A DNA stretch of 7,135 nucleotides from CAYYJM01 sp964471755 (lineage in GTDB: Bacteria > Planctomycetota > Planctomycetia > Gemmatales > Gemmataceae), in contig CAYYJM010000297.1 of NCBI GenBank assembly GCA_964471755.1, forward strand, positions 1 through 7,135. The letters run 5' to 3'. Shown here one piece after another: positions 1 through 5,854 of this stretch. The notes below the pieces were generated by a model that did no database searches, was not told the DNA's origin, and saw only the letters and a list, made by a program, of their open reading frames with translations. How positions within the stretch are numbered: position 1 is the first letter of the stretch; the number at the start of each line of letters is the position of its first letter. Position numbers and translations under genes: made by a program.

Positions 1-1032
1 GGGATGCCCGGAGCCTGCATGAGCGGCGGGTGTGCTACCGGGGCCTGCTCGACCGGAGCGTGTGAAGGTCCGCCGCCGCCGCTGCCTCGGGAACTGACCA
101 AGTCGGTCATGCCGCCCTACACTATCGAACCGCCGGACACCATCTTCGTGGACGTCCTGCGGGCCATCCCCAAGCCGCCCTATCGGGTCGAGCCACTCGA
201 CATGCTGGTGATCAACGTCGCCGAGACGCTGCCCAATCAACCGATCAACGGTCAGTTTCTGGTGGCTCCGGACGGCGTGGTCAATCTCGGCTACGTCTAC
301 GGCGTGGTCCGCGTGGCGGGCCTGACCCTGGAACAGGCGGCGTCGGCGATCAAGCTGGTGCTGAAGTCCAAGCTGAACGATCCCCAGGTGGGCGTCGGCC
401 TGGCTCAGTTCCGCGGCCTGGCCACGCTCCGCGGCGAGTTCATGCTCGCCCAGGACGGCACCATCACGCTCGGGTCCTACGGCTGCGTGCCGCTGGCGGG
501 CCTGACCCTGGCCCAGGCCAAGACGATGATCGAAAATCACCTCTCGCGGTGGCTGATGAACCCCGAGGTATCGGTCACCGTGACCGGCTACAACAGCAAG
601 GTCTACTACATCATCACCGATGGTGCCGGTTTCGGTCAGGGCGTGTATCGCTTCCCGATCACCGGCAACGAGACCGTCCTGGACGCGATGGCCCACATCA
701 GTGGTCTGCCGGCGATCTCCTCGCCACGGCGACTCTGGCTGGCTCGACCGGCTCCGTCGTGCAACGGCTGCTACCAGATCCTGCCGATCAACTGGGAGGT
801 CATCTCCCAGGCGGGCGACACCCAGACCAACTGGCAGCTCTTCCCTGGAGATCGCATCTTTGTCGGAGCCGACCCGTGGATCGCCTTCGACAACCGGATC
901 GCCAAGGTGCTGGCACCGTTCGAGCGGATGCTCGGTGTGGGCCTGATGGGAGCGTCCACCTGGTCGATCTTCCGAAACTACAACAACAACGGGAACGGGG
1001 GCACCACCTTCGTTCCGGTGGGCACTCGCTGA
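1..1032 (+). CDS. Outer-membrane polysaccharide export protein (OPX/Wza-like), 5'-partial
   Basis: Carries capsule or exopolysaccharide across the outer envelope, by analogy with Wza. The frame is open to base 1. The Met codon at base 4 is probably internal, because no signal peptide or lipobox follows it, so the start lies upstream. Numbering from that Met: Cys at 5, 10, 15 and 20 in a Gly/Thr/Ala-rich stretch; a proline run at 23-26; then PPYTIEPPD (37-45) and PPYRVEPLD (58-66), a repeated lead-in. Two polysaccharide-export modules follow, each with a D-G pair and an A-G-L-T motif (about 84-137 and 145-198). An SLBB-like beta-grasp segment (about 199-256, around YNSKVYYIITDGAGFG and PITGNETVLDA) and a C-terminal region with LFPGDRIFVG come next. 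This double-module arrangement matches a protein type I recall as common in planctomycetes. The family call is firm; the transported polymer cannot be told. The stop is followed at once by a strong hairpin. Confidence 0.9.
   Translation, partial: GMPGACMSGGCATGACSTGACEGPPPPLPRELTKSVMPPYTIEPPDTIFVDVLRAIPKPPYRVEPLDMLVINVAETLPNQPINGQFLVAPDGVVNLGYVYGVVRVAGLTLEQAASAIKLVLKSKLNDPQVGVGLAQFRGLATLRGEFMLAQDGTITLGSYGCVPLAGLTLAQAKTMIENHLSRWLMNPEVSVTVTGYNSKVYYIITDGAGFGQGVYRFPITGNETVLDAMAHISGLPAISSPRRLWLARPAPSCNGCYQILPINWEVISQAGDTQTNWQLFPGDRIFVGADPWIAFDNRIAKVLAPFERMLGVGLMGASTWSIFRNYNNNGNGGTTFVPVGTR
314..511 (+). repeat. Internal duplication within the export gene (18-base exact repeat, 180 bases apart)
   Basis: An exact 18-base match starting TGGCGGGCCTGA occurs at 314-331 and 494-511, exactly 60 codons apart and in frame. 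Both copies encode the A-G-L-T-L segment of the export module, and CAGGC recurs three bases after each. The protein around them is similar but diverged (D90-G91 versus D151-G152 upstream of each copy, one residue out of register). This supports an old module duplication with local codon identity retained. Confidence 0.75.
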
Positions 1033-1057
1033 GCCGCCTCGACGAACCGGGCTAAAA

Positions 1058-1103
1058 CGACGGGCCGAGAAGTTTCGCTGAACCGAAACCTCTCGGCCCG
1101 TCG
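1058..1103. terminator. Strong 20-pair stem-loop after the export gene
   Basis: CGACGGGCCGAGA (1058-1070) is perfectly complementary to TCTCGGCCCGTCG (1091-1103). After one A/C mismatch the stem continues with GTTTCG (1072-1077) and CGAAAC (1084-1089) around the six-base loop CTGAAC. It starts 25 bases after the stop codon at 1032. AAAA precedes it (1054-1057) but there is no T-run after it. It may therefore be a non-canonical terminator, a 3'-end stabiliser or a dispersed palindromic element. The structure is certain from sequence; the function is inferred. Confidence 0.7.
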
Positions 1104-1230
1104 ATCTTCAGGGGTAGATAGGGCCATCGGGCCGGTTTGCCCCTCCCGGGATCCTGATTCAGACTGTTCATGAAGCGGGTTCCGCACGGCCAATCCGGCA
1201 CCTGAACCCGAGACTCCCAGGAGAGACACG

Positions 1231-1689
1231 ATGATCCGACTGCTGGCGACTCTGGCCCTGGTGGCTCTATCCACCCCGGCGATCCTGGCCCAGGCTCCGG
1301 GAACCTTCGGACGCCCGCCCGGGCCCGGAAGTCCCGGCTATCGCCCGCCGGTGAGTCCGTATCTGAACCTGGCACGCGGCGGCGTCGCGGGCATCAACTA
1401 CTACGGTCTGGTCCGACCTCAGATCGAGAGCAACCAGGCCTTTCAGGAGATCGAGCGGCAACTGCGGCCAGTGGACCCGGCCATGGGTCCGGGTGGTGTT
1501 CTCTCGCCGCAGGGGACGACTGGGACCGCCGGGATTGGGATTGCTCCGACCTTCGGACTGGGAACCACCACGCCGGGCTTCCAGACGCAGTCGCGATACT
1601 ACCAGAACCTGCGTCCGGTCCAGGGCACCCAGAATCTGGGCGGCGTCGCGCCAGGAGCGGGAACGCTCCTACCGCAACGCGGTCGATGA
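1231..1689 (+). CDS. Small secreted Pro/Gly-rich protein of unknown function
   Basis: Encodes 152 residues. The start is supported by AGGAGA at 1219-1224, six bases before the ATG. Residues 1-20 form a Sec-type signal peptide: MIR, a hydrophobic core, and cleavage likely near the Ala at 20. The mature part opens with a Pro/Gly-rich stretch (23-43). Then come SPYLNLARGG (42-51) and INYYGLVRPQ (55-64), followed by a short charged helix-like segment (65-80) and a Gly/Thr/Pro-rich low-complexity tail ending in QRGR. There are no cysteines and no catalytic motif. The SPYLNL...NYYG pattern resembles small exported proteins I recall from planctomycete genomes, but I cannot assign a function. The gene is bounded by hairpins on both sides, so it may be its own transcript. 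A structural or envelope-associated role is a guess. Confidence 0.75.
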   Translation: MIRLLATLALVALSTPAILAQAPGTFGRPPGPGSPGYRPPVSPYLNLARGGVAGINYYGLVRPQIESNQAFQEIERQLRPVDPAMGPGGVLSPQGTTGTAGIGIAPTFGLGTTTPGFQTQSRYYQNLRPVQGTQNLGGVAPGAGTLLPQRGR

Positions 1690-1694
1690 CCGAC

Positions 1695-1718
1695 AGGCCT
1701 TGAAGGATTCAAGGCTTT
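1695..1718 (+). terminator. Probable rho-independent terminator of the small secreted gene
   Basis: GCCTTGA (1697-1703) pairs with TCAAGGC (1709-1715) around the loop AGGAT. A G-T and an A-T pair can extend the stem to 1695 and 1717. The stem runs into a short TTT (1716-1718), and the hairpin starts six bases after the stop codon at 1689. The T-tract is short, so termination strength is uncertain. Confidence 0.5.
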
Positions 1719-1720
1719 GA

Positions 1721-1756
1721 GGAGCGAGTCGATTGCCTGCTGGCCCGGCTCGCTCC
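1721..1756. other. Second stem-loop in the 1690-1807 gap
   Basis: GGAGCGAG (1721-1728) is perfectly complementary to CTCGCTCC (1749-1756). The stem can continue inward through a G-T pair and two GC pairs (to 1731/1746), leaving a loop of 14 bases. It lies only three bases after the first hairpin. No T-run follows, so it is not a classical terminator. It could be a leader-RNA structure of the downstream Cys-rich gene. Confidence 0.4.
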
Positions 1757-1766
1757 GGACCTTTCG

Positions 1767-1784
1767 AGATCCACTGAGGGATCT
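1767..1784. other. Third short stem-loop upstream of the Cys-rich gene
   Basis: AGATCC (1767-1772) pairs with GGATCT (1779-1784) around the loop ACTGAG, and TCT follows. It ends 13 bases before the Shine-Dalgarno at 1798. A six-pair stem could arise by chance in this GC-rich DNA; it is listed because it is third in a row. Confidence 0.3.
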
Positions 1785-1797
1785 TCTCGGCACGCAT

Positions 1798-1803
1798 GGA
1801 GGT
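1798..1803 (+). promoter_or_regulatory. Shine-Dalgarno GGAGGT that fixes the start at 1808
   Basis: GGAGGT lies four bases before the ATG at 1808. An in-frame ATG at 1796 overlaps this site and has no ribosome binding site of its own. It would add only M-E-V-V before an otherwise ordinary signal peptide. The 1808 start is therefore preferred. Confidence 0.75.
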
Positions 1804-1807
1804 CGTG

Positions 1808-2464
1808 ATGCTGCGTTCATGGTTGGCTCGCTCACTCTTCTGCCTTCCGTTCCTGGCTTTCCTGGCGATTCCGGCCCAGGCCCAGCAGTGCGCCAGTGGA
1901 GCCTGTTCAGTCCAGGCCTGTCCGGCGGCCTGCGCGACCTGTCCGTCGATGGTCGGGCCGGTCTATTCGCGCATGAGTCGAGGCTTCTTCGGCAAGATGT
2001 GCGGCAAGTTCGCGAGTGTCGGGAACATGTTCTACGGTGGCTACTGTCCCGGATCGGCGGCGAATTGCGGGACCTACGTCTTCTGCACACCGCAGCCGCC
2101 GAACCTCGCGTTCCCGACGGTCTGCGGCAAGGGCGTCTGCGATCCGTGTACCTGGGACCATTTCGGCTACCACAACACCTGCTGGGCACCGTGGGGCTTC
2201 CCGCCGAGCCTGGGCCACTGTCCGACGCCGCAACTCGCCGCTGTGGTGCCGAGCTACACGCCACGCGTCGAGTATTTCTCGTCGGACCTTCGCGATCAGC
2301 AGCCGGGCCTGCCGGCACAGACGGCCCCGCCGGTCCAGCAGGAACTGCCGCCGCCGGCTCCGCGCATGAGCAGCATGCCGGTCGGTCCGGGCACCGGCTA
2401 CAGTCCCTTGCCCCAGGCACCCCGGCAGTTCTCCACGCCGATCTCGGTGGACCTGCACCGCTAA
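1808..2464 (+). CDS. Cysteine-rich secreted protein of unknown function
   Basis: Encodes 218 residues. Residues 1-25 are a Sec signal peptide with Arg at 3 and 8, a hydrophobic core, and a clean A-Q-A cleavage site before Q26. The mature part has 14 cysteines, all between 28 and 138 (28, 33, 38, 42, 45, 65, 80, 87, 93, 106, 111, 114, 125, 138). This even number is compatible with seven disulfides, or with metal binding. It opens with CASGACSVQAC, cysteines spaced five apart. Tyr, Phe, Gly and Trp are frequent up to about 130, including GYHNTCWAPW (120-129). I associate G-Y-x-x-T-C-W with planctomycete secreted proteins, from memory. Residues 140-218 have no cysteine and are Pro/Gln-rich, probably disordered. 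No catalytic motif is seen. An envelope-structural role is plausible in planctomycetes, whose envelopes contain Cys-rich proteins, but it is inference. Confidence 0.75.
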   Translation: MLRSWLARSLFCLPFLAFLAIPAQAQQCASGACSVQACPAACATCPSMVGPVYSRMSRGFFGKMCGKFASVGNMFYGGYCPGSAANCGTYVFCTPQPPNLAFPTVCGKGVCDPCTWDHFGYHNTCWAPWGFPPSLGHCPTPQLAAVVPSYTPRVEYFSSDLRDQQPGLPAQTAPPVQQELPPPAPRMSSMPVGPGTGYSPLPQAPRQFSTPISVDLHR

Positions 2465-2467
2465 GGT

Positions 2468-2496
2468 TTGCGTTGCTCCTCGGCCTCGGGTATGCT
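2468..2496 (+). promoter_or_regulatory. Candidate sigma-70-type promoter for the DUF1501 gene
   Basis: TTGCGT (2468-2473) and TATGCT (2491-2496) are separated by exactly 17 bases. The matches to TTGACA and TATAAT are three and four of six. Transcription would start near 2503, giving a leader of about 28 bases to the ATG at 2531. It begins four bases after the previous stop codon. The spacing is ideal but the -35 match is poor, and planctomycete promoter consensus is not well known to me. Confidence 0.4.
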
Positions 2497-2527
2497 GGGA
2501 GCCGATTGCTCACGCATCCCCGAGGCC
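2482..2527. other. Long inverted repeat covering the DUF1501 ribosome binding site
   Basis: GGCCTCGGG (2482-2490) is perfectly complementary to CCCGAGGCC (2519-2527). After one mismatch, ATGC (2492-2495) pairs with GCAT (2514-2517). GAGC (2499-2502) and GCTC (2508-2511) form an apical stem. The right arm contains GAGG (2522-2525), the only Shine-Dalgarno-like sequence before the ATG cluster at 2531. In a read-through transcript from upstream this structure would hide the site. A transcript from the candidate promoter at 2468 would lack the left arm. It could instead be a terminator for the upstream gene, although no T-run follows. Confidence 0.45.
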
Positions 2528-2530
2528 CTG

Positions 2531-3958
2531 ATGATGATGCAGCATCCGGTTGTCACGCGCCGCACACTCCTCCAGGCCGGCTCCGTCGGGCTGCTCGGTC
2601 TGGGGTCGAACCACCTGGGCTTCCTGCGAACCGCCTCGGCGGCCGCGCGAACGCGCCGATCCGGGGCGGTGATCTTCGTCTTCCTCTCCGGCGGTCTGGC
2701 TCAGCACGAGAGTTTCGACCTGAAGCCGGACGCTCCGGCCGAGATCCGCGGCGAGTTCAAGCCCATCGCCACGGCGACGCCCGGTGTGCAAATCTGCGAG
2801 CATCTGCCACGCCTGGCCGAACGGAGCCAGCAGTGGGCCCTGATCCGCTCGCTGACGCATCCCTCCAACGAACATTCCGCCGGGCATCACATCATGCTGA
2901 CGGGTCGCAGTCAGTTACCGCCCGGCTTCAATCCGAGCAAGCCTCTGCCGACGGATCACCCCTCGATCGCCTCGGTCGCGACGGCTCTGCTGCCACCGCG
3001 AAACAACCTGCCGCCGGCCGTGGTCCTGCCGGATCGGATCGTCCACAACACCGGCCGGGTCATTCCGGGGCAGTTTGCCGGCATCATGGGCCCTCGCCGC
3101 GATCCGTGGTTTCTCGAGATGTCGGACTTCGAGCCGAAGGCCTACGGGGCGTTTCCGGAGTACGAGTTCGACCACCAGGAGCGGCCCTACACGCCGAAGA
3201 GGCTGGGGTTCGATCTGCCGAACCTGAGCCTGCCGGAGGGACTGGCTCCGGATCGGCTGTCGGATCGAATGCGCCTGCTGGCCCATCTGGACCATCAGCG
3301 TGCGAACCTGGAGGAGACGGCGGCGGCCTACGATCGGCACCATCAGTCGGCGGTGTCGCTGTTGACGAGTCGGGCCGTCCGGCGCGCGTTCGATCCGGCC
3401 CGGATCGATGACAAGACAAGAGAGCGGTACGGCGACAACGCCTTTGGCTGGTCGATGCTGATGGCTCGCCGATTGGTCGAGGCGGGCGTGAATCTGGTGC
3501 AGGTCAACCTCGGCAACAACGAGACGTGGGACACGCACGGCAACGCCTTTCCGCATCTGCGTGAGAAACTGCTGCCGCCGTTCGATCGCTGCCTCTCGGC
3601 CTTGCTCGACGACCTGCGCGATGCCGGGATGCTGGAGCGTACCCTGGTCGTCGTCGCTGGCGAGTTTGGCCGGACGCCGAAGATTTCGACGCTGACGAAG
3701 CACTACAAGGGGCCGGGCCGCGATCACTGGGGGGCGGTGCAGTCGGTGTTGCTGGCCGGCGGCGGCGTGCAGGGGGGCAACGTCGTCGGCGCGTCGGACC
3801 AGCACGGCGGCTACCCGACTCGGGAGCCGCAGTCACCGGAGAACCTGGCGGCGACGATCTACCATGTTCTCGGCATTCCGAAAACGCTGTGGTGGAAGGA
3901 CGCCGAGGGTCGGCCGCACCCCGTCTACCACGGCGAGCCGATCGAGCGCCTGTTTTGA
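2531..3958 (+). CDS. Tat-exported DUF1501 family protein (phosphatase/sulfatase-like fold)
   Basis: Encodes 475 residues from the first of three consecutive ATG codons (2531, 2534, 2537); GAGG at 2522-2525 fits any of them. Residues 9-17 (TRRTLLQAG) and the hydrophobic stretch to about 38 form a twin-arginine signal, so the protein is exported folded, probably with bound metal. Family hallmarks in order: FLSGGLAQHESFDLKPD (51-67), a His-rich HPSNEHSAGHH segment further on, WDTHG before the middle of the C-terminal half, GEFGRTP (377-383), DHWG (398-401) and SDQHGG (422-427). These Asp/His clusters match the metal-binding layout of the alkaline phosphatase/sulfatase superfamily to which DUF1501 belongs. 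The substrate is unknown. Many planctomycete DUF1501 genes sit beside a DUF1549/DUF1553 cytochrome-type partner; none is present here. An in-frame TTG at 2468 would put 21 charged residues before the Tat signal and is rejected. Confidence 0.9.
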   Translation: MMMQHPVVTRRTLLQAGSVGLLGLGSNHLGFLRTASAAARTRRSGAVIFVFLSGGLAQHESFDLKPDAPAEIRGEFKPIATATPGVQICEHLPRLAERSQQWALIRSLTHPSNEHSAGHHIMLTGRSQLPPGFNPSKPLPTDHPSIASVATALLPPRNNLPPAVVLPDRIVHNTGRVIPGQFAGIMGPRRDPWFLEMSDFEPKAYGAFPEYEFDHQERPYTPKRLGFDLPNLSLPEGLAPDRLSDRMRLLAHLDHQRANLEETAAAYDRHHQSAVSLLTSRAVRRAFDPARIDDKTRERYGDNAFGWSMLMARRLVEAGVNLVQVNLGNNETWDTHGNAFPHLREKLLPPFDRCLSALLDDLRDAGMLERTLVVVAGEFGRTPKISTLTKHYKGPGRDHWGAVQSVLLAGGGVQGGNVVGASDQHGGYPTREPQSPENLAATIYHVLGIPKTLWWKDAEGRPHPVYHGEPIERLF

Positions 3959-3964
3959 CGACGC

Positions 3965-3984
3965 CCCGGCGACCCCTCGCCGGG
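3965..3984. terminator. Compact GC-rich hairpin after the DUF1501 gene
   Basis: CCCGGCGA (3965-3972) is perfectly complementary to TCGCCGGG (3977-3984) with the loop CCCC. It starts six bases after the stop codon at 3958. No T-run follows, and the gap to the next ATG is only 56 bases. It may cause partial termination or mark an mRNA processing boundary. Confidence 0.45.
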
Positions 3985-4014
3985 AGGAACTTCGCGGATC
4001 GAGGGAGTGGATCG

Positions 4015-5772
4015 ATGCTGTCCGTGTCGGCCCGGGTCGCGTTACTGGGCGTGGCCCAGGTCGCTCGTCTGCTGTGCGATCGGTCGTGGTTGTCGTCCTC
4101 GGATTACCCTTTCGACGCCGCCCCACTGACGGCCTTGACGGCGGCTCTACTCCTGCCACCACTGATGGGACCGCTGCTGTCGATCGTCTCGCCGAGCCTG
4201 CTCCTGCTCTTCGCCGGACTGGCGTTGCCGCTGGCGGTCCTGTGGCCCGTGTCAGGGGCTGCGGGCCTGCTCCTGGTCGGGGCTGGCTCCCTGCTCTTCC
4301 AGCTCGTCCTGCTCCTACGGCTGGCGGACCTCTGCGCGGTGGGACGGTTCTCCCTGCCGCGCGTCGCCTGCTGGCTTGGGGCGGTCTGTGCGGCGGCCGG
4401 CCTCATCGGGCCGACGTCACTATCGCAGCCATTGCTCCTGAGTCTGGCGATCCTGGCGATCCTGGCGGGGCTGATGGCGATGCTGGGTGGCGAGAGCCGA
4501 ACTCTGCCGCTCGGCGCAGCCCTTGGCGGCTTCTGGATCGACCTGCTCGGCCTGGCCGGCCCGCGACGACCGAGCGGAGAGCCGTCGGCCCGCGAGTTCT
4601 TTGTCGGTCTGCTCGCCTTTGCCGGGATGGTCACGGCCGGCCTGTCGGTCGTGTCCGGCGAGGAACTGTCCGCCGTGCTGGTCGGGATCGTCGTTGGCTG
4701 CCTGGTGGCGTCCTGGCAATGGAACCCCTGGCGCAGCCCGGCGATGGTGCCCCTGGGCGGCTTCGCGATGACGCTGGCTCTGGGCCTGATGGCCTGGCTG
4801 GGGACGGGCCCGACCGCGCCGCGCGTACTGCTCGGCGTGGCGATCGGCCTGGGTCTGGTGCCGCTCCTGGTGGCCTACCTCAGCGCGATCCCGCCGGCCG
4901 GCCGTGCCAATGGACTGGCCGTACTGGTCGGTGCCTTCGTGCCGGTCGTCCTCCTGATTCCCTGGGTGAACCTCGGCTGGCTCGTCCTCCTGGCGGCCCT
5001 CTTCACCGGCGTGTCGGTCTACTGGCTGCTGCAGCAGTTTCTCGAACAGATCTTCGAGACACCGGGCATCATTCTGAGCCGGGTCACCTTGGTCGGGCCG
5101 GGAGCCGAAACGATCCCCACGGAAGGCCCGCTCATCATCGTCGCCAACCACGCGGCCTATTTCGATCCGCTCTGGGTCTGCCGGATCGTGCCCCGCAAGG
5201 TGGTGGCGATGATGACCAGCGTCTTCTACGACCTGCCGTTCATCCGCTGGTTGATGGTCCACATGTCGCGGGCGATCCGGGTGCCGGCCGCGACGGTTCG
5301 GCGCGAGGCACCGGAGTTGCAGGAGGCAATCCGTGTCCTCCAGGCGGGCGGCTGTCTGCTGATCTTCCCGGAGGCCCGCCTGCGCAAGAGCGAGGAGAAG
5401 ATGCTCTTCCCCTTCGGTCAGGGCTTGTGGCACATTCTCCGGGCGGTGCCGCACGCCCGACTGATGGCCGTCTGGATCGAGGGAAGCTGGGGGAGCTGGA
5501 CCTCGCACGGAGGGGGTAAACCGCCGCTCGTCGGTAAACCGATGGACCTGCGCCGTAGAATAAAACTGGCGATGTCGGCGGCGGCTCCGGTGGCTCCGGA
5601 GTACCTGGCCGATCGCGAGGTGTTCCGAAGCTGGGTGATGGGTCAGGTTCTCGCCTGCCGAGCTTATGTCGGCTTGCCGGTGCCGACGGTGGCGCAGGCT
5701 CTGGGCCGGCTCAATGAGCCGATGCCGGAGGAATCTCAACCCAGGGACGTGGAATCCGGGGGCAATCGCTGA
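4015..5772 (+). CDS. Polytopic membrane protein fused to a PlsC-type acyltransferase
   Basis: Encodes 585 residues. The ATG at 4015 has GGAG at 4004-4007, seven bases upstream; the frame stays open farther up, but that sequence is Arg/Pro-rich and overlaps the DUF1501 gene. Residues 38 to about 345 are a run of hydrophobic segments, roughly ten to eleven helices, which look like a degenerate major-facilitator (LplT-like) domain without a clear G-x-L-a-D-R motif. Residues about 355-545 are a PlsC/LPLAT domain with N-H-A-A-Y-F-D (H379 and D384, the catalytic H-x4-D pair) and IFPEAR (F451-P452-E453), where the usual FPEG reads FPEA. PlsC enzymes transfer acyl chains to lysophospholipids or glycerol phosphate at the membrane. 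The architecture resembles Aas (transporter-PlsC-AMP ligase) but the ligase domain is missing. The C-terminal 40 residues are polar. The acceptor lipid is unknown. The GT4 gene starts 82 bases downstream. Confidence 0.85.
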   Translation: MLSVSARVALLGVAQVARLLCDRSWLSSSDYPFDAAPLTALTAALLLPPLMGPLLSIVSPSLLLLFAGLALPLAVLWPVSGAAGLLLVGAGSLLFQLVLLLRLADLCAVGRFSLPRVACWLGAVCAAAGLIGPTSLSQPLLLSLAILAILAGLMAMLGGESRTLPLGAALGGFWIDLLGLAGPRRPSGEPSAREFFVGLLAFAGMVTAGLSVVSGEELSAVLVGIVVGCLVASWQWNPWRSPAMVPLGGFAMTLALGLMAWLGTGPTAPRVLLGVAIGLGLVPLLVAYLSAIPPAGRANGLAVLVGAFVPVVLLIPWVNLGWLVLLAALFTGVSVYWLLQQFLEQIFETPGIILSRVTLVGPGAETIPTEGPLIIVANHAAYFDPLWVCRIVPRKVVAMMTSVFYDLPFIRWLMVHMSRAIRVPAATVRREAPELQEAIRVLQAGGCLLIFPEARLRKSEEKMLFPFGQGLWHILRAVPHARLMAVWIEGSWGSWTSHGGGKPPLVGKPMDLRRRIKLAMSAAAPVAPEYLADREVFRSWVMGQVLACRAYVGLPVPTVAQALGRLNEPMPEESQPRDVESGGNR

Positions 5773-5800
5773 CGATAGCACCCAGAGGACAGGGGGAGGA

Positions 5801-5828
5801 TTGAGCCGTCACGACGTCGGCCGATGCT
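5801..5828 (+). promoter_or_regulatory. Weak candidate promoter in the gap before the glycosyltransferase
   Basis: TTGAGC (5801-5806) and GATGCT (5823-5828) are 16 bases apart. The second box differs by one base from the TATGCT box proposed before the DUF1501 gene. Transcription would start about 20 bases before the ATG at 5855. The matches are poor and the box could be chance; co-transcription with the upstream gene is equally possible. Confidence 0.2.
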
Positions 5829-5854
5829 TCCTCAACGATGACGCGGGTAAGACC

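Noticed and set aside
1170..1205. An 11-codon ORF (MKRVPHGQSGT) upstream of the small secreted gene, considered as a leader peptide
   Set aside because: There is no ribosome binding site before it and no run of regulatory codons; its length is within chance.
1796..1807. Upstream in-frame ATG for the Cys-rich gene
   Set aside because: It overlaps the Shine-Dalgarno that serves the ATG at 1808 and has no site of its own.
2468..2530. TTG at 2468 or ATG at 2492 as the DUF1501 start
   Set aside because: They would place extra residues before the Tat signal, and the first lies in a candidate -35 box. The ATG cluster at 2531 gives the usual short n-region.
1717..3411. A 564-codon open frame on the + strand crossing the Cys-rich and DUF1501 genes
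   Set aside because: It runs across two well-supported genes in another frame, has Arg/Gly/Pro/Ala-rich low-quality composition and no recognisable domain. High GC makes such open shadows common.
3864..5519. A 551-codon + strand frame overlapping the end of DUF1501 and the acyltransferase gene
   Set aside because: Arg/Gly/Pro-rich with no hydrophobic or catalytic pattern; it is a shadow of the real frame.
4420..5781. A 453-codon open frame on the - strand opposite the membrane-acyltransferase gene
   Set aside because: Its composition (Gln/His/Arg-rich) is what the reverse strand of Leu/Ala/Gly-rich membrane coding gives. The + strand frame has intact PlsC motifs.
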